Positions 35,559-47,232 of a stretch of DNA of 64,000 nucleotides are shown here, piece after piece; the first letter of the stretch is position 1, and each line of letters starts with the position of its first letter. The DNA comes from Streptomyces sp. WP-1. Lineage in GTDB: Bacteria; Actinomycetota; Actinomycetes; Streptomycetales; Streptomycetaceae. The notes below the pieces were generated by a model. It made no database searches and was not told where the DNA came from. It saw only the letters and a list, made by a program, of their open reading frames with translations. The position numbers and the translations under genes are program-made. Location of the stretch: contig NZ_CP123923.1 of assembly GCF_030450125.1 (NCBI RefSeq), positions 372,001 to 436,000 of the forward strand. Direction: 5' to 3'.

Positions 35559-35775
35559 CCCACCGGTCCGGGGAAGGCCGAGCCTCAGGCGGCCCCGTGT
35601 TCGTGAGGCCATCCGCGAACGAGGCTTCGGCATGGCCCACGACACGGGGGTCTTCCCCGACTTGATCACAGCGGGGCCGGTCGGAGGGGCGTCGGCCCGG
35701 TCGGCATGCCGCCGGTGGCCGAGCGGACGCGAGCGTCGTATCCGCGTTGCCGCCGTACCTCATCGCCGCCGTACC

Positions 35776-36498
35776 TCAGGCGGGCGACTCCCGGTGAAGG
35801 GCCAGCGCTTCCAGGGGGCGGGGCCGCGCGTCCGAGGGGGCGTACACCAAGGGATCGGCCCTCATGGCCGGACCACGCGGGGCGGGCTCGCCGCGCAACG
35901 CCGCCCCGACGAATTTCCGCATGCGCTCCCCGCACCGCCGGTAGAAACGCAGTTGGGTACGGCGGCCGAACAGCCGCCAGCCGAGCGCGACGACCGGACC
36001 GAGTGTGGGCGCGCCCTGGGAATGGCAGGTGACCAGGAACTCGACCGCACCCGTCCGGCTGTTCTTCACCACCTCGTAGGTGACTTTGCCGCGCTCCAAG
36101 TGGCCGTCGAGGGTCTCGTAGGCCCAGCCCCAGACGCGGTCGGTGCCGTCGCGCGTCTCGTCGACCACCTGGGTGACGCGTACGCCGCAGTAGAAGTGCA
36201 GGCCGTGGAACCTGGCTTCGAGCAGCATGTCACGGCCGAGGAGGGGGGCCGCCGGGTCGTACAGCGCCCGGACGATCTCCGGTGGCGAGAACTCGTAGTC
36301 GCGGACGAGTCGGCAGGCGTGCGTCCAGGAGCCGCCGGGCACGGGAGGGCCCGGCGGCTCGGCGGGCAGCGGGATGCGGTGGACGTCGATGTTCCACGCG
36401 GGGCGGCGTACCTCGTCGAGCGAGTAGTTGACGGACGCCTCCGCGAGCCTTTCCCATGCCCGTACCGCGTCGAACCGTCCGAAGAGCCGGTCGCCCAA
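35776..36498 (-). CDS. DUF1990-family protein
   Basis: 240 residues with a TTG start at 36498, placed 8 nt after a ggag site; no ATG or GTG lies suitably in frame. START-like beta-barrel family with blocks GRDMLLEARFHGLHFYCGVR, WGWAYETLDGHLERGK and the ending GWRLFGRRTQLRFYRRCGERM. Members of this family are predicted lipid- or ligand-binding proteins, some fused to membrane proteins like YndJ. The upstream small membrane protein gene ends 6 bp before this start, so they form an operon. Confidence 0.85.
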   Translation of the reverse strand: MGDRLFGRFDAVRAWERLAEASVNYSLDEVRRPAWNIDVHRIPLPAEPPGPPVPGGSWTHACRLVRDYEFSPPEIVRALYDPAAPLLGRDMLLEARFHGLHFYCGVRVTQVVDETRDGTDRVWGWAYETLDGHLERGKVTYEVVKNSRTGAVEFLVTCHSQGAPTLGPVVALGWRLFGRRTQLRFYRRCGERMRKFVGAALRGEPAPRGPAMRADPLVYAPSDARPRPLEALALHRESPA

Positions 36499-36504
36499 AG
36501 GTCA

Positions 36505-36735
36505 TCACTCCGGCTGCCGTAGTGATTCACCGATCAACCACAAGGTCGGCGGCCACAGGCCCACGAAGAGCGCCCGCCGTTCGGCGTTGCCCCGCTGCTC
36601 CTGGTCGACGGACTTCGCGCGCACCCACAGCGTCACGCACAGACCGATCGCGCCGAACGAGGCGAGATGCAGATGAGCGCTGCGCACGCCCGCTCGGTGC
36701 AGCAGCCGGACCACCATGCGCGCCTCCTGGTTCAT
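36505..36735 (-). CDS. Small membrane protein upstream of DUF1990 gene
   Basis: 76 residues: one or two hydrophobic helices (ASFGAIGLCVTLWVRA about 25-40, ALFVGLWPPTLWLIGESL about 54-72) joined by a charged loop KSVDQEQRGNAERR. Probably a helical hairpin in the membrane. Spacing of 6 bp to the DUF1990 start points to co-expression. The ribosome site is weak. The promoter shares a 95-bp AT-rich spacer with the divergent gene at 36831. Confidence 0.7.
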   Translation of the reverse strand: MNQEARMVVRLLHRAGVRSAHLHLASFGAIGLCVTLWVRAKSVDQEQRGNAERRALFVGLWPPTLWLIGESLRQPE

Positions 36736-36830
36736 CCGCTTGTGTCACACCACCGTGTCATCAGCGCTATACCAGGGTATGCACCTATTCATTCCTATTT
36801 ATGCCCATCCGATGATGTGAGGGGAATGCG

Positions 36831-37553
36831 ATGCCCCGACAGCGCTGGCAACGGGGGCTGACCGTGCTGGCGCGGTGGCTCCTGGGCACGATGCTGGTCA
36901 CCTGGCGTTATCTCTGGGAGACGACGCCCCTGTACCGTGCCGGCGAGTGCGAGGGCGACGAGCGGGACCGCCCGCCACCGCTTCCCGCCACGGCGGTCGA
37001 CGACAGGGTGCAGCCGGCCGAGGACGGCTGCGGTCCCCTGTTCCACCGGGTCTTCCAGGTGCGTATCGCCGGGGCCGATGTCGACGGCGCCCGGCTCGTC
37101 GAGCACGTCTGCCGTAACTTCGAGCGTTTCGTCCCGACGGAGGTGGTCGGTATCCGCGCGGGTGAGCTGCGCGCCCAGGGCCTGGATGTCGCGGACGAGC
37201 TGGTGGTGGAGATGCCGGGCCCCTGGAACGGCCCGGTGCGGGTCCTGCGCCGCGAGCGGGGGTTGCTGCACCTGGTGACGCTGCGCGGCCACATGGAGGC
37301 CGGGCAGGTGCAGTTCCGCGCCCACGAGGACGGCGAACTGCTCGTCTTCGAGATCGAGTTGTGGGCACGCGCCGCTACCCGCCTGGTGCACGTCCTCTAC
37401 TCGTACCTGCGCGTGGCGAAGGAGATCCAGCTCAATATGTGGGTCCGCTTCTGCCTGTCCGCCGTCGCGGACTCGGGCGGCCGGCTGGTGGACGGCGTGC
37501 ACATCCGCACCCGTCGGCTCCGCCCGCCGCACGCAGCAGCGCGGGAGGGGTGA
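36831..37553 (+). CDS. DUF1990-related protein
   Basis: 240 residues with an N-terminal hydrophobic segment (about 8-27) and then a soluble domain: PLFHRVFQVRIAGADVDGAR, FVPTEVVGIRAGELR, GHMEAGQVQFRAHEDGEL and FEIELWARAATRLVHVLYSY. The second half resembles DUF1990-type proteins in layout, weakly. The ATG at 36831 has gagggga upstream. It is divergent from the small membrane/DUF1990 pair and 10 bp before an SDR gene, so the three may act on the same lipid-like molecule (inference). No catalytic residues are assigned. Confidence 0.65.
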   Translation: MPRQRWQRGLTVLARWLLGTMLVTWRYLWETTPLYRAGECEGDERDRPPPLPATAVDDRVQPAEDGCGPLFHRVFQVRIAGADVDGARLVEHVCRNFERFVPTEVVGIRAGELRAQGLDVADELVVEMPGPWNGPVRVLRRERGLLHLVTLRGHMEAGQVQFRAHEDGELLVFEIELWARAATRLVHVLYSYLRVAKEIQLNMWVRFCLSAVADSGGRLVDGVHIRTRRLRPPHAAAREG

Positions 37554-37563
37554 GGGTCACCCC

Positions 37564-38448
37564 ATGCCGAACAGTCCCCTCCAGGACCGGACCGTCGTGG
37601 TCACCGGAGCCGCGCGCGGGTTGGGCGCGGCGCTGGCGCGCGCACTGGCCCGGCGCGGGGCGCGCGTCGCGCTCCTGGGCCATGACGCGGCCGGTCTGAG
37701 CGCCGTGGCGGCGTCCCTGCCGACCGCGTCCGTGGCGATCGAGGTCGACGTCACCGATCACACCGCCCTGGGTGAGGCGGCGGCCGGGGTACGCGGTCGG
37801 CTCGGCCGGCCGTCGGTGGTCGTGGCCAACGCGGGGATCGCGCACGGCGGCCCGTTCGCGACGTCCGACCCCGGCGCGTGGGGCCGTGTCGTCGACGTCA
37901 ATCTGACGGGCAGCGCCCACACGGCGCGGGCCTTCCTGCCCGACCTCGTCGCGACGGCCGGCTACTACCTCCAGATCGCCTCGCTGGCCTCGCTCGGCGC
38001 GACCCCCATGCTGAGTGCCTACTGCGCCTCCAAGGCGGGTGTGGAGGCGTTCGCGCACGCGCTGCGGGCCGAGGTCGCTCACCAAGGGGTCGCCGTGGGC
38101 ATCGCCTATCCCGCCTGGGCGGACACCGCCATGATCCGTGCTGCCGAACGCTTCACCGCCCTGCACGAGTTGCGCGTCCACATGCCGCCTCCCCTGCGCA
38201 CCATCCACCCGCCCGACGCGGTCGCCGAACGGCTGGCGCGCGCGGTGGAGTCGCGTCGTACGGCGGTCTACATGCCCTCCTGGCTGCGCTGCGTCCAGGC
38301 GGTCCGCTCCGCCCTGCCTCCCGTCGTGCTACGGCTGACCCGGCGCGAGCTTCCCCGCCTGGACGCCGGGCAACCCCTGCCGTCCACGGGCCCGCTCGGC
38401 GCCGGCGGGCGCTCCGGCGGCGGCGCGGCAGAACCGGGAGAGGGCTGA
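37564..38448 (+). CDS. Short-chain dehydrogenase/reductase
   Basis: 294 residues, classical SDR. Cofactor turn [17 protein letters not shown] (11-27), the NAG motif in [11 protein letters not shown], and catalytic Ser/Tyr/Lys in QIASLASLG and [11 protein letters not shown]. The C-terminal 40 residues are an unstructured Gly/Arg-rich tail. Starts 10 bp after the DUF1990-related gene and is probably in its operon. Substrate unknown; about 200 bp separate it from the PKS gene, so it could also supply that pathway, but nothing shows this. Confidence 0.9.
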   Translation: MPNSPLQDRTVVVTGAARGLGAALARALARRGARVALLGHDAAGLSAVAASLPTASVAIEVDVTDHTALGEAAAGVRGRLGRPSVVVANAGIAHGGPFATSDPGAWGRVVDVNLTGSAHTARAFLPDLVATAGYYLQIASLASLGATPMLSAYCASKAGVEAFAHALRAEVAHQGVAVGIAYPAWADTAMIRAAERFTALHELRVHMPPPLRTIHPPDAVAERLARAVESRRTAVYMPSWLRCVQAVRSALPPVVLRLTRRELPRLDAGQPLPSTGPLGAGGRSGGGAAEPGEG

Positions 38449-38647
38449 CCGCCCGGTCCGTTGCGGGTACGCGTGGGCGGCCCTCGGGCAGCGGCGGAGT
38501 CCGGAGTCGGGGGCAACTGCGCTGTGGCGGGGGCCTGTCGGCAATGAGAGCGGCGACGTCTGCGGCCCTCGGTCGTTGATCCCGGTGGGCAACCGGCCCG
38601 ATAGCGCAGCCGTCCTCAACGACGGGTCACCTCAAGGGGGTCATGCG

Positions 38648-41600
38648 GTGAGTGCATACGCCGATGTCGTCAAGCCGCTGCCGGAGCTGATCGGGGATCA
38701 CGCTCGTCGTCGCGGGGCCAAAGTCGCTTTCCGGGACCGGTTCCGGCGGGTGACCTACCGGGAGTTGGCGGAGCGGACCGCGTGGCTGGCCGGTCACCTG
38801 GTGGGGCTCGGTGTGGCGCGTGGTGACCGGGTGGCCGTGCTGCTCGGCAACCGTGTCGAGGCGGTCGAGAGTCTGCTCGCGGTCACCCGGGCGAGCGGCG
38901 TGGGCGTACCGCTGGACCCGGGGAGTTCGGAGGAGGAGCTGGCCCGCTTGCTGGACGACAGCGGGGCGCGGCTGCTCATCACCGATGACGCCGGTCTGGC
39001 GCGACGGCGCACGCTGGCGTTCCGGCCCGGACTGACCGTGGTCGTGGCCGAGGGCGGTGACGACGAGGAGGGGAGCGGGAGTTCGGCTTCGCGCGCGGAC
39101 GGGGACCGGCCCGGCATCGCGAACCATCCGCTGTCGTACGAGGACTTGGCGGGTACGGCGTCCCGGACGCCCGCCCGGGACGATCTCGCGCTGGACGAAG
39201 TGGCCTGGCTGCTCTACACCTCGGGCTCCTCCGGCGTGCCCAAGGGCGTTCTGTCCACGCAGCGCAACCGTCTCTCGCCGGTCGCGACGGGCCTCGTCGG
39301 CGTCCTGGGTCTGTCCGAACGGGACCGTCTGCTCTGGCCGTTACCCCTCCATCACGCGATGAGCCAGATCGTGTGCTTCCTCGGAGTGACCGCGGTGGGA
39401 GCGAGCGCGCTGCTGCTGCCCCGGTTCTCGGTGGCGGACGTACTCCGTGAACTACGCGGTGGGGGCGCCTCGTTCACCTTGCTCGGCGGGGTGCCGACGA
39501 CGTACTCCGCGCTGCTCGACGTGGTCCGGGGTGCGCAGGACGGTACCGGTCTCGGCGCTCCCGCGCTGCGCGGCTGCATCAGTGGTGGCGCCGCCGCGGG
39601 GCCCGGGTTCCGTGAGTCCTTCGAGGCGGTCTGCCGCGCCCCCTATCTGGAGCACTACGGCAGTACGGAGGCCGGTCCGGTCACCATGGCGGGGCCGGGC
39701 GGGACGACGGTGGACGGGGCGTGCGGCCGGGTGCTGCCCGGAACCCGGGTCCGGGTCGGCGGGGGTGCCGACGGGCGGGACACCGGCGAGGGCGAGTTAT
39801 GGGTCGACGGACCCGGGATCATGGCCGGTTACCACGGCCGGCCTGAGGCCACGGCGGAGGTGCTGCGCGACGGCTGGTTCCGCACGGGCGACCTGGCCAG
39901 GATCGACGCCTCCGGTGAGCTGGTGATCACCGGCCGGGCGAGTGATCTGATCATCCGGGGCGGCGTGAACATCCACCCCTCGGAGGTGGAAGCGGTGTTA
40001 CGGCGGTTCCCGGGGGTGGCGGACGCCGCCGTGGCCGGGCGCCCGCACCCCGTCTTCGGCGAGGTGCCGGTCGGCTATCTGGTCGCGCGGCCCGATGGCG
40101 GCACGCTGGACAGGGGGCGTGTCCTCGCCGCCTGCCGTGCCCGGCTGTCCGCCACCAAGGTGCCGGTCGAGCTGTTCGAGGTGGCGGCCATCCCCCGAAC
40201 CGTCTCCGGTAAGATCGTACGCCGGGACCTCGCCGGTCTGCCCGCACGGGCGTTGGGCGCGGAGGCCACCGAGGAGTCTGCGCGGCGGCAGGGCCGTACG
40301 CTCGCCGGGAGGAACCGGTCGGCCTCGGGGGATCTGCTGGACCTGGTGCGGAGCGAGGTGGCGGCCGTACTCGGGTGTACGCCTCGGTCGGTGGAGCCGG
40401 GCACCGCGCTGCGCGATCTGGGTATGGACTCGCTGACGGCGACGGTGCTGCGGGAGCGGCTGTCGGCGGTGACCGGGCTGCCGCTCTCCGAGGCCGTCGC
40501 GTTCGATTTCCCGACGGCCGCCGCGCTCGCCGCCCACCTCGGGGAGCGCACCGCCGCCGCGCCGACCGGTACCGGGCTCGCGCCCCGGGCGGCGGTCCGG
40601 TCGGACGACGATCCCGTGGTGATCGTGGGGATGGCGTGCCGCTATCCCGGGGAGGTGACCTCCCCGGAGGAACTGTGGCGGCTGGTCGCCGACGGCAGGG
40701 ACGCCATCGGCCCCTTTCCCACCGACCGGGGCTGGGACACCGAGGCGCTGTACGACCCGGATCCCGGGCGGCCGGGGCAGACGTACGTGCGCGAGGGCGG
40801 TTTCCTTTCCGGCGTGGACCGTTTCGACCCCGCCTTCTTCGGCATCTCGCCTCGCGAGGCGCCGGCCATGGACCCGCAGCACCGGCTGCTGCTCGAAGTG
40901 GCGTGGGAGACCTTCGAGTACGCCGGGCTCGTCCCCGCCGCTCTGCGCGGTTCACCGACCGGGGTGTACGTCGGGCTGATGTACAGCGACTACGCGCGCC
41001 GGCTGACCAGGACGCCCGAGCATGTCGAGGGGTACCTCGGACTCGGCAACGCCGGAAGCGTCGCCTCGGGCCGGATCGCGTACACCTTCGGTCTCGAAGG
41101 TCCGGCCCTCACGGTGGACACGGCGTGTTCCTCGTCCCTGGTGGCCCTGCATCTGGCCGCCCAGGCGCTGTGCCGGGGTGAGTGCGCCTTCGCGTTGGCC
41201 GGGGGCGCCACGGTGATGTCGGGACCCTCGTCGTTCGTGGAGTTCAGCCGCCAGCGGGCGCTGGCACCGGACGGCCGCTGCAAGGCGTTCGGCGCGTCCG
41301 CCGACGGTACGGGGTGGGCCGAGGGCGCCGGAATGCTGCTGCTGAGCCGGTTGTCGGAGGCGCGCGACGCGGGACTTCCGGCGCTGGCCGTGGTGCGTGG
41401 CTCGGCGGTGAACCAGGACGGCGCGAGCAACGGGCTGACCGCGCCGCACGGACCGGCGCAGCAGCGGGTGATCCGGCAGGCGCTCGCGGACGCGGGGCTG
41501 GCCCCCGGAGACATCGACGCGGTGGAGGCGCACGGCACCGGCACCCGGCTGGGGGACGTCATCGAGGCGGAGGCGTTCTTCGCGACGTACGGCCGGGCCC

Positions 41601-44600
41601 CGCGGCGGCGTCCCCTCCTGCTGGGCTCGGTGAAGTCGAACATCGGCCACAGCCAGGCCGCCGCCGGAGTGGCCGGCGTCATCAAGATGGTGCAGGCCAT
41701 GCGGCACGGCGTACTGCCGCGCACGCTGCACGCCGACGAGCCGACCCCCCGCGTCGACTGGTCCTCCGAGCAGATCGCGCTGCTGCACCGGGCGGTGGAG
41801 TGGCCCGCGACGGACCGTCCGCGCCGGGCGGGGGTGTCGTCCTTCGGTATCAGCGGCACCAACGCCCATGTGGTGCTCGAAGAGCCCCCGGGGCACGGGG
41901 CAGCGAGCCGCCATGAGGTGCGGGAGGGTACGGCGTCTGCCGGACCGGGTGTGACGACGCCACCCGAGCGGGCAGCGGTGGCGTTTCCGGTCTCGGCCCG
42001 GAACGCCCCGGCGCTGCGAGCCCAGGCACGACGGCTGTACGACCATGTGGTCGCCGCTCCCGACACGTCCCTGGTGGACCTCGGGTACTCACTCGCCACC
42101 ACGCGCACGGCCTTCGAGCACCGGGCGGTGGTGGTGGCCCGGGACCATTCCGAACTGCTGGGCTCCCTGAGGGCGTTGACGGAGGACGACGGCCGGCCCG
42201 GAGTGCACAGGGGCACGTCCCGCAGCCAGAGCCGCCTGGCCCTGCTGTTCACCGGCCAGGGCAGCCAACGGGCTGAAATGGGACGTGAGTTGTACGAGTC
42301 GCGGAATCTGCACCCCGCCTTCGCCCACTCGCTGGACGAGTGCTGTGTCCTGCTCGACCCGCTGTTGCCGGTGCCCCTGCGGGACGTCGTGTTCGCCGCG
42401 CCCGGTACGGAGTTCAGCGAGCTGCTCCGGACGACCCGGTTCGCACAGCCGGCGCTCTTCGCCCTGGAGACGGCCCTGTTCCGGCAGTTCGAGGCCTGGG
42501 GTGTGGGTCCCGGGCTGGTGGCCGGGCACTCGGTGGGCGAGGTGACGGCCGCCCATGTCGCCGGGGTGTTGTCCCTCGCGGACGCGTGCACGCTGGTGGC
42601 GGCCCGAGGACGGCTGATGGACGCGCTGCCCGCGGGCGGCGGGATGGTGGCGGTGGCCGCCGGTGCGGACGAGGTGGCCGGGTATCTCGCCGGGACCGGG
42701 TGTGCGGCGGAGATCGCGGCGGTCAACGGTCCCGCCTCGGTGGTCGTGTCCGGCGACGAGACCGCCGTGCGGGAGGTCGCCGAGCACTTCCGGACGCAGG
42801 GCCGTCCGGTGACCCCGCTGCGGGTCGGCCATGCCTTCCACTCCGCCCGGATGGAGCCCATGCTGGCGGAGTTCGCGGACGTGGTCCGGCATCTGTCCTT
42901 CGCCGCACCCCAGTTGCCGCTGCTGACCGCCGTCGCGGGCCGGGCGGCCACCGATGAAGAGCTGTGTACACCGGAGTTCTGGGTCGACCATGTCCGCCGT
43001 CCGGTCCGCTTCGCCGATTCGGTGGCGTACCTGGATGGACAAGGGACCACGGAGTACGTCGAGTTGGGGCCGGACGGGGTGCTCACCGGTCTGGTGCGGG
43101 ATTGCCTCGCCGTGACCGGAACGCCTTCGGCAGCAGGCGCTGGTGAGCAGGGCCCGCCACCTCTGGTCCTGCCGACTCTGCGCACGTCCCGGCCGGCAGG
43201 GCGGGCCCTGCTCGACACGCTGGCCGCGCTGCACGCGCACGGCGTACCCGTCGACTGGCCGGCCGTCTTCGCCGGGCGCGGCGGACGGCGTGTCGCACTG
43301 CCCACGTACGCCTTCCAGCGCCGCCGGTACTGGCTGGAGGACACCGCCGCCGCGCCGTCACCCGTGATCCCGGCGACCGAGGCCGGCCACCCCCTCCTGC
43401 GGTCGTACACCCGCGTCGCCGAGGACGGCGGCCTGCTGCTGAGCGCGGTGCTCCTGGTGCGCGACCAGCCGTGGCTCGCCGACCATGTGGTGGCCGGGGA
43501 GATCCTGCTGCCGGCGACCGCCTTCGTCGACATGGCCCTGTACGCGGGTGAGCTGGCGGACGCGGCCGTCCTGGCCGAGCTGGTCCTGACCGCGCCGCTG
43601 CCGTTGCCGCCGGACGGCGCCGTCGCCTTGCAGGTGAAGGTGGCGGGGCCCGACGACGCGGGACGACGGGCCGTGTCCTTCCACTCCCGGCCGCACACCA
43701 CGGCGGACGAGGAGCCCTGGGTCCGGAACGCCGTCGGAACCCTCTCACCGACGTTGCCGCCCGTGGACCGGGGAAGGGCCGGGGCCGAGGACGCGATCTG
43801 GCCGCCGGAGGGGGCGGTACCGCTGGGAGCCGACGGTTCGGGGAGCGGATCGTACGGCCGGCTGGCCGCCCACGGGCTGCGCTACGGTCCCGCCTTCCGG
43901 GGCGTGCGCGCCGCCTGGAGGCGCGGGGAGGAGCTGTACGCCGACGTCGAGCTGCCCGAAGCGGCCCGCGCGCCGCAACCGGGGGCGGACGGACCGGAGT
44001 TCGTCCTGCACCCCGCGCTGCTCGACGCGGCCCTGCACGTCCGGGCCTTGGACGGCCTGGTCCCGGGCGTCCTGGTCCCGGGCGGCTCCGGGGCAGACGC
44101 TCCGACGGCCGACGGGCTGTCCCTGCCGTTCGCCTTCAGCGGCGTGCGCGTGCACACCACAGGCGTACGACGCCTGCGGGTACGGATGGCCCCAGGACCC
44201 GACGGGCAGCCCCAGGTGGAGCTGACCGCTGAGACGAACTCACCGGTCGCGACGATCCGTTCACTGACGCTCCGGCCCCTGCCGCGCACCGGATCGGCGA
44301 CGGCGGACGCGCTCACCGGTGCTCTGCACCGTACGGACTGGGTGCCGCTGACCGAGCCGCCCGTGCCTGCGGCGATGCCCCGCTGGGCGGTTCTGGGTAC
44401 GGCGGGCACACGGCTGGTGGACGCCCTCGCGCCGTCCGGTTCCGGCGTCCCGGTGTACGCGGGCCCGGCGCTGTGCGACGCCTCGACGGCCGTCGTCGCG
44501 GCACCGTGCCCACCGCCCGGCACGGACGGCGACGCACGGGACCAGGCCGCCGAGTTGCTGCGGACAGCGGACCGGGCGCTGAGGCTCGTACAGGAGTGGC

Positions 44601-46972
44601 TCGCGGAACCGCACCTGTCCCGCTCGCGGCTCGTCCTCGTGACGTCCGGCGCCGTCGCTCTGTCCGACGACGGTCCCGCCACGGCGGCTGTCGATGGTGG
44701 CCGGTCGGGCGACGCGGCGGCCGTACCGTCGCACACACCGGTGTGGGGGCTGGTCCGCTCGGCGCTGCGCGAGCACCCGGGCCGTTTCGCCCTGATCGAC
44801 GTGGACGAACACCCCGGCTCCTGGGCCGCTCTGCCCGCCCTGCTGGCCGCCCCGATGCCGGAGGCAGCCGTACGCCGGGGGGCGGTGTACGTACCGAAGC
44901 TGGTACGACTGGCCGACGCGGCACCGGAGTCGCTGAGGCGACGGCCGCTCGATCCGGAGGGCACCGTCCTGGTCACCGGCGGCACCGGTTCCCTCGGCAT
45001 GCTGGTGGCGCGGCATCTGGTCGTCGCCCACGGCGTTCGTCATCTGCTGCTCGCCGGCCGACGCGGGCCGGACGCGCCGGGGGCGCGGGAACTCGTCGCG
45101 GAGTTGCGCGGGGCGGGCGCCCAAGTCACCGTACGCGCCTGCGACGTGGCGGACCGGACCGCGCTCGCCGCCCTGCTCGACGCGGTACCGGCGGCCCACC
45201 CGCTGACCGGCGTCGTGCACACCGCGGGAGTGCTGGACGACGGTGTCGTCACGGCCCTCACCACCGACCGGCTGCGGCGGGTGCTGCGCCCCAAGGTGGA
45301 TGCCGCGCTCGCGCTGCACGAACTGACGCGTAGTCATGATCTCGCCCTGTTCGCACTGTTCTCCTCCGTGGCAGGCGTCTTCGGCTCTGCGGGGCAGGCC
45401 AACTACGCTGCCGCGAACTGCGTGCTGGACGCCTTGGCAGGGCGTCGCGCCCGGCTCGGACTGCCCGGTACGTCGATCGCCTGGGGCCCCTGGCGGCAGG
45501 ACGACGGCATGATGGCGCACCTCGACGAAGCGGACCGGCGGCGGATGGCCCGTGCCGGGTTCGTACCGCTCGGGCAGGAGGAGGGCCTGGCCCTCTTCGA
45601 CGCCGCCGTGGACGGTGACGAACCCGTCGTGGTGGCGGCCCGGCTCGCCCCGGCCGCCCTCCGTGGCACCGACCCCGCGGCCGACCGGATCCGAACCCGT
45701 ACCGCCGACAGGGGCGGGGCCCGACTCGGCCGGGCCCTGGCCGCCGCCTCCCCCCGCGAGCAGGCCGGGGTGCTGCTCACCGAGGTCCGGACCCTGGCGG
45801 CCCGCGTCCTGGGCCACACGGGCGGGGCGAGCGAGATCGGCGCGGACGACCTGCTGGCGGACCTGGGGCTGGACTCCCTGGCGGCGGTGGATCTGCGCAA
45901 TGAACTCGCGGCCTGGACGGGGCTGGCGCTGCCGACCACGCTGCTGTTCGACTTCCCGACGCCGCGCGCGCTCGCCACCGAGCTGGGCCGACGGTATGCC
46001 GCCGAGATGCCTTCCGGGCGCGCCGCGTCCGATGGCCCGGCAGTACCTGAGGCCTTCGGACCTCCGTCTTCCCCTGGCCAAGAGGCGGGCGGAAAGGCGG
46101 CGTTCGCTCCCCGGGCCGCCTCCGGACCACAAGCCGCCGACGCGCCGAACACCGACGAGGCCCCGGACTCCCTGGGCGCTCTCTTCCGTACCGCATGTGC
46201 CCGGGGGCGGACCTGGGACGGCATGGTTCTCCTCACCGTCGCCGCGCGCCTGCGCCCGGTGTTCGGCAGGGCCGGCGCGCCCGGCGCGACGCACGAACCC
46301 GTCATGCTCGCGACGGGCGGTACGGGGGCCCGGCTGGTCTGCTCCCCCGCGCTCAGCGCGTTGTCCGGGCCGCAGGAGTACGCGCGTCTCGGGGCCGGTC
46401 TGCGCGGGCTGCGGCCGGTCTCCGCCGTACGGCACCCCGGGTTCGAGCCCGGAGAGGCGCTGCCCGCCACGCTGGACGCGCTGGTCACCGCCCAGGCCAT
46501 GGCCGTCCGCACGGCCGCGCCCGATGGGCCCCTGGTCCTGCTGGGGCGGTCGGCCGGTGGCTGGGTGGCCCATGCCGTGGCCGAGCGTCTGGAGTCCGAG
46601 GGCACCGGCCCGGCGGCCGTGGTGCTGCTGGACACCTATCCGCCGGGCCACGGCGACCGGGATCAGGCACTCTCCGCGATGACGTCGGACATGCTGCGCC
46701 GGGCGGCGACCTTCGCCTCCGCGAGCCCCGACCGGCTCACCGCGATGGCCGGATACTTCGAACTCTTCGACGGCTGGAAGCCCGCGCCGCTCGCCTGTCC
46801 CACCCTGTACGTGCGAGCCCAGGACCGCCTGCCCGGCGCCGAGCCCGCCCCGGCCTGGAGCCCGCCGCACGCCGAGATCACCGTGCCCGGGGACCACTTC
46901 ACCATGCTGGAGGAGCATGCCCGCACCACCGCGGCCGCCGTCCACCAGTGGTTGGGGGGCGGGGCGGTCTGA
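38648..46972 (+). CDS. Stand-alone type I PKS: acyl ligase-ACP-KS-AT-DH-KR-ACP-TE
   Basis: 2774 residues from the GTG at 38648 (site aaggggg); an in-frame ATG at 38576 is less likely. Order: acyl ligase about 10-560 ([29 protein letters not shown]); ACP about 575-640 (LGMDSLTA); KS about 655-1080 with Cys827 in [15 protein letters not shown] and KSNIGHS; AT about 1195-1490 with Ser1295 in GHSVGE and HAFH, which predicts malonyl-CoA; DH about 1575-1870 with His1613 in [10 protein letters not shown] and [12 protein letters not shown] about 2100-2290 with [12 protein letters not shown] (B-type) and NYAAAN; ACP about 2380-2450 (LGLDSLAA); TE about 2550-2774 with GRSAGG and GDHF. No ER. Prediction: a carboxylic acid is activated, extended by two carbons, reduced, dehydrated and released as an alpha,beta-unsaturated acid, unless it iterates. 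Confidence 0.95.
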   Translation: MSAYADVVKPLPELIGDHARRRGAKVAFRDRFRRVTYRELAERTAWLAGHLVGLGVARGDRVAVLLGNRVEAVESLLAVTRASGVGVPLDPGSSEEELARLLDDSGARLLITDDAGLARRRTLAFRPGLTVVVAEGGDDEEGSGSSASRADGDRPGIANHPLSYEDLAGTASRTPARDDLALDEVAWLLYTSGSSGVPKGVLSTQRNRLSPVATGLVGVLGLSERDRLLWPLPLHHAMSQIVCFLGVTAVGASALLLPRFSVADVLRELRGGGASFTLLGGVPTTYSALLDVVRGAQDGTGLGAPALRGCISGGAAAGPGFRESFEAVCRAPYLEHYGSTEAGPVTMAGPGGTTVDGACGRVLPGTRVRVGGGADGRDTGEGELWVDGPGIMAGYHGRPEATAEVLRDGWFRTGDLARIDASGELVITGRASDLIIRGGVNIHPSEVEAVLRRFPGVADAAVAGRPHPVFGEVPVGYLVARPDGGTLDRGRVLAACRARLSATKVPVELFEVAAIPRTVSGKIVRRDLAGLPARALGAEATEESARRQGRTLAGRNRSASGDLLDLVRSEVAAVLGCTPRSVEPGTALRDLGMDSLTATVLRERLSAVTGLPLSEAVAFDFPTAAALAAHLGERTAAAPTGTGLAPRAAVRSDDDPVVIVGMACRYPGEVTSPEELWRLVADGRDAIGPFPTDRGWDTEALYDPDPGRPGQTYVREGGFLSGVDRFDPAFFGISPREAPAMDPQHRLLLEVAWETFEYAGLVPAALRGSPTGVYVGLMYSDYARRLTRTPEHVEGYLGLGNAGSVASGRIAYTFGLEGPALTVDTACSSSLVALHLAAQALCRGECAFALAGGATVMSGPSSFVEFSRQRALAPDGRCKAFGASADGTGWAEGAGMLLLSRLSEARDAGLPALAVVRGSAVNQDGASNGLTAPHGPAQQRVIRQALADAGLAPGDIDAVEAHGTGTRLGDVIEAEAFFATYGRAPRRRPLLLGSVKSNIGHSQAAAGVAGVIKMVQAMRHGVLPRTLHADEPTPRVDWSSEQIALLHRAVEWPATDRPRRAGVSSFGISGTNAHVVLEEPPGHGAASRHEVREGTASAGPGVTTPPERAAVAFPVSARNAPALRAQARRLYDHVVAAPDTSLVDLGYSLATTRTAFEHRAVVVARDHSELLGSLRALTEDDGRPGVHRGTSRSQSRLALLFTGQGSQRAEMGRELYESRNLHPAFAHSLDECCVLLDPLLPVPLRDVVFAAPGTEFSELLRTTRFAQPALFALETALFRQFEAWGVGPGLVAGHSVGEVTAAHVAGVLSLADACTLVAARGRLMDALPAGGGMVAVAAGADEVAGYLAGTGCAAEIAAVNGPASVVVSGDETAVREVAEHFRTQGRPVTPLRVGHAFHSARMEPMLAEFADVVRHLSFAAPQLPLLTAVAGRAATDEELCTPEFWVDHVRRPVRFADSVAYLDGQGTTEYVELGPDGVLTGLVRDCLAVTGTPSAAGAGEQGPPPLVLPTLRTSRPAGRALLDTLAALHAHGVPVDWPAVFAGRGGRRVALPTYAFQRRRYWLEDTAAAPSPVIPATEAGHPLLRSYTRVAEDGGLLLSAVLLVRDQPWLADHVVAGEILLPATAFVDMALYAGELADAAVLAELVLTAPLPLPPDGAVALQVKVAGPDDAGRRAVSFHSRPHTTADEEPWVRNAVGTLSPTLPPVDRGRAGAEDAIWPPEGAVPLGADGSGSGSYGRLAAHGLRYGPAFRGVRAAWRRGEELYADVELPEAARAPQPGADGPEFVLHPALLDAALHVRALDGLVPGVLVPGGSGADAPTADGLSLPFAFSGVRVHTTGVRRLRVRMAPGPDGQPQVELTAETNSPVATIRSLTLRPLPRTGSATADALTGALHRTDWVPLTEPPVPAAMPRWAVLGTAGTRLVDALAPSGSGVPVYAGPALCDASTAVVAAPCPPPGTDGDARDQAAELLRTADRALRLVQEWLAEPHLSRSRLVLVTSGAVALSDDGPATAAVDGGRSGDAAAVPSHTPVWGLVRSALREHPGRFALIDVDEHPGSWAALPALLAAPMPEAAVRRGAVYVPKLVRLADAAPESLRRRPLDPEGTVLVTGGTGSLGMLVARHLVVAHGVRHLLLAGRRGPDAPGARELVAELRGAGAQVTVRACDVADRTALAALLDAVPAAHPLTGVVHTAGVLDDGVVTALTTDRLRRVLRPKVDAALALHELTRSHDLALFALFSSVAGVFGSAGQANYAAANCVLDALAGRRARLGLPGTSIAWGPWRQDDGMMAHLDEADRRRMARAGFVPLGQEEGLALFDAAVDGDEPVVVAARLAPAALRGTDPAADRIRTRTADRGGARLGRALAAASPREQAGVLLTEVRTLAARVLGHTGGASEIGADDLLADLGLDSLAAVDLRNELAAWTGLALPTTLLFDFPTPRALATELGRRYAAEMPSGRAASDGPAVPEAFGPPSSPGQEAGGKAAFAPRAASGPQAADAPNTDEAPDSLGALFRTACARGRTWDGMVLLTVAARLRPVFGRAGAPGATHEPVMLATGGTGARLVCSPALSALSGPQEYARLGAGLRGLRPVSAVRHPGFEPGEALPATLDALVTAQAMAVRTAAPDGPLVLLGRSAGGWVAHAVAERLESEGTGPAAVVLLDTYPPGHGDRDQALSAMTSDMLRRAATFASASPDRLTAMAGYFELFDGWKPAPLACPTLYVRAQDRLPGAEPAPAWSPPHAEITVPGDHFTMLEEHARTTAAAVHQWLGGGAV

Positions 46973-47232
46973 GGGCGTCCGGGGCGGACCCACGGGAACG
47001 CCCACCACCCCGTGGCCGGAGGCCCGTACCGGGATGTCACATCCGACGCCGCGGAGGTCGTCCCCCTGAGCGGGCCGACCCGGCGGAGCCGGCCGCCGCG
47101 AGGGCCTTCGCCGGGCAACCGCGCGAGAGGCGAGGGCCGGTGTCCTGACGAGGACCGCCCGGGAGTCGTACCGAAGGAACGTGCCGCACAACCCCTTTGA
47201 CCGCCCTGCGGCGGGCCGTCTACCTTCACCCG

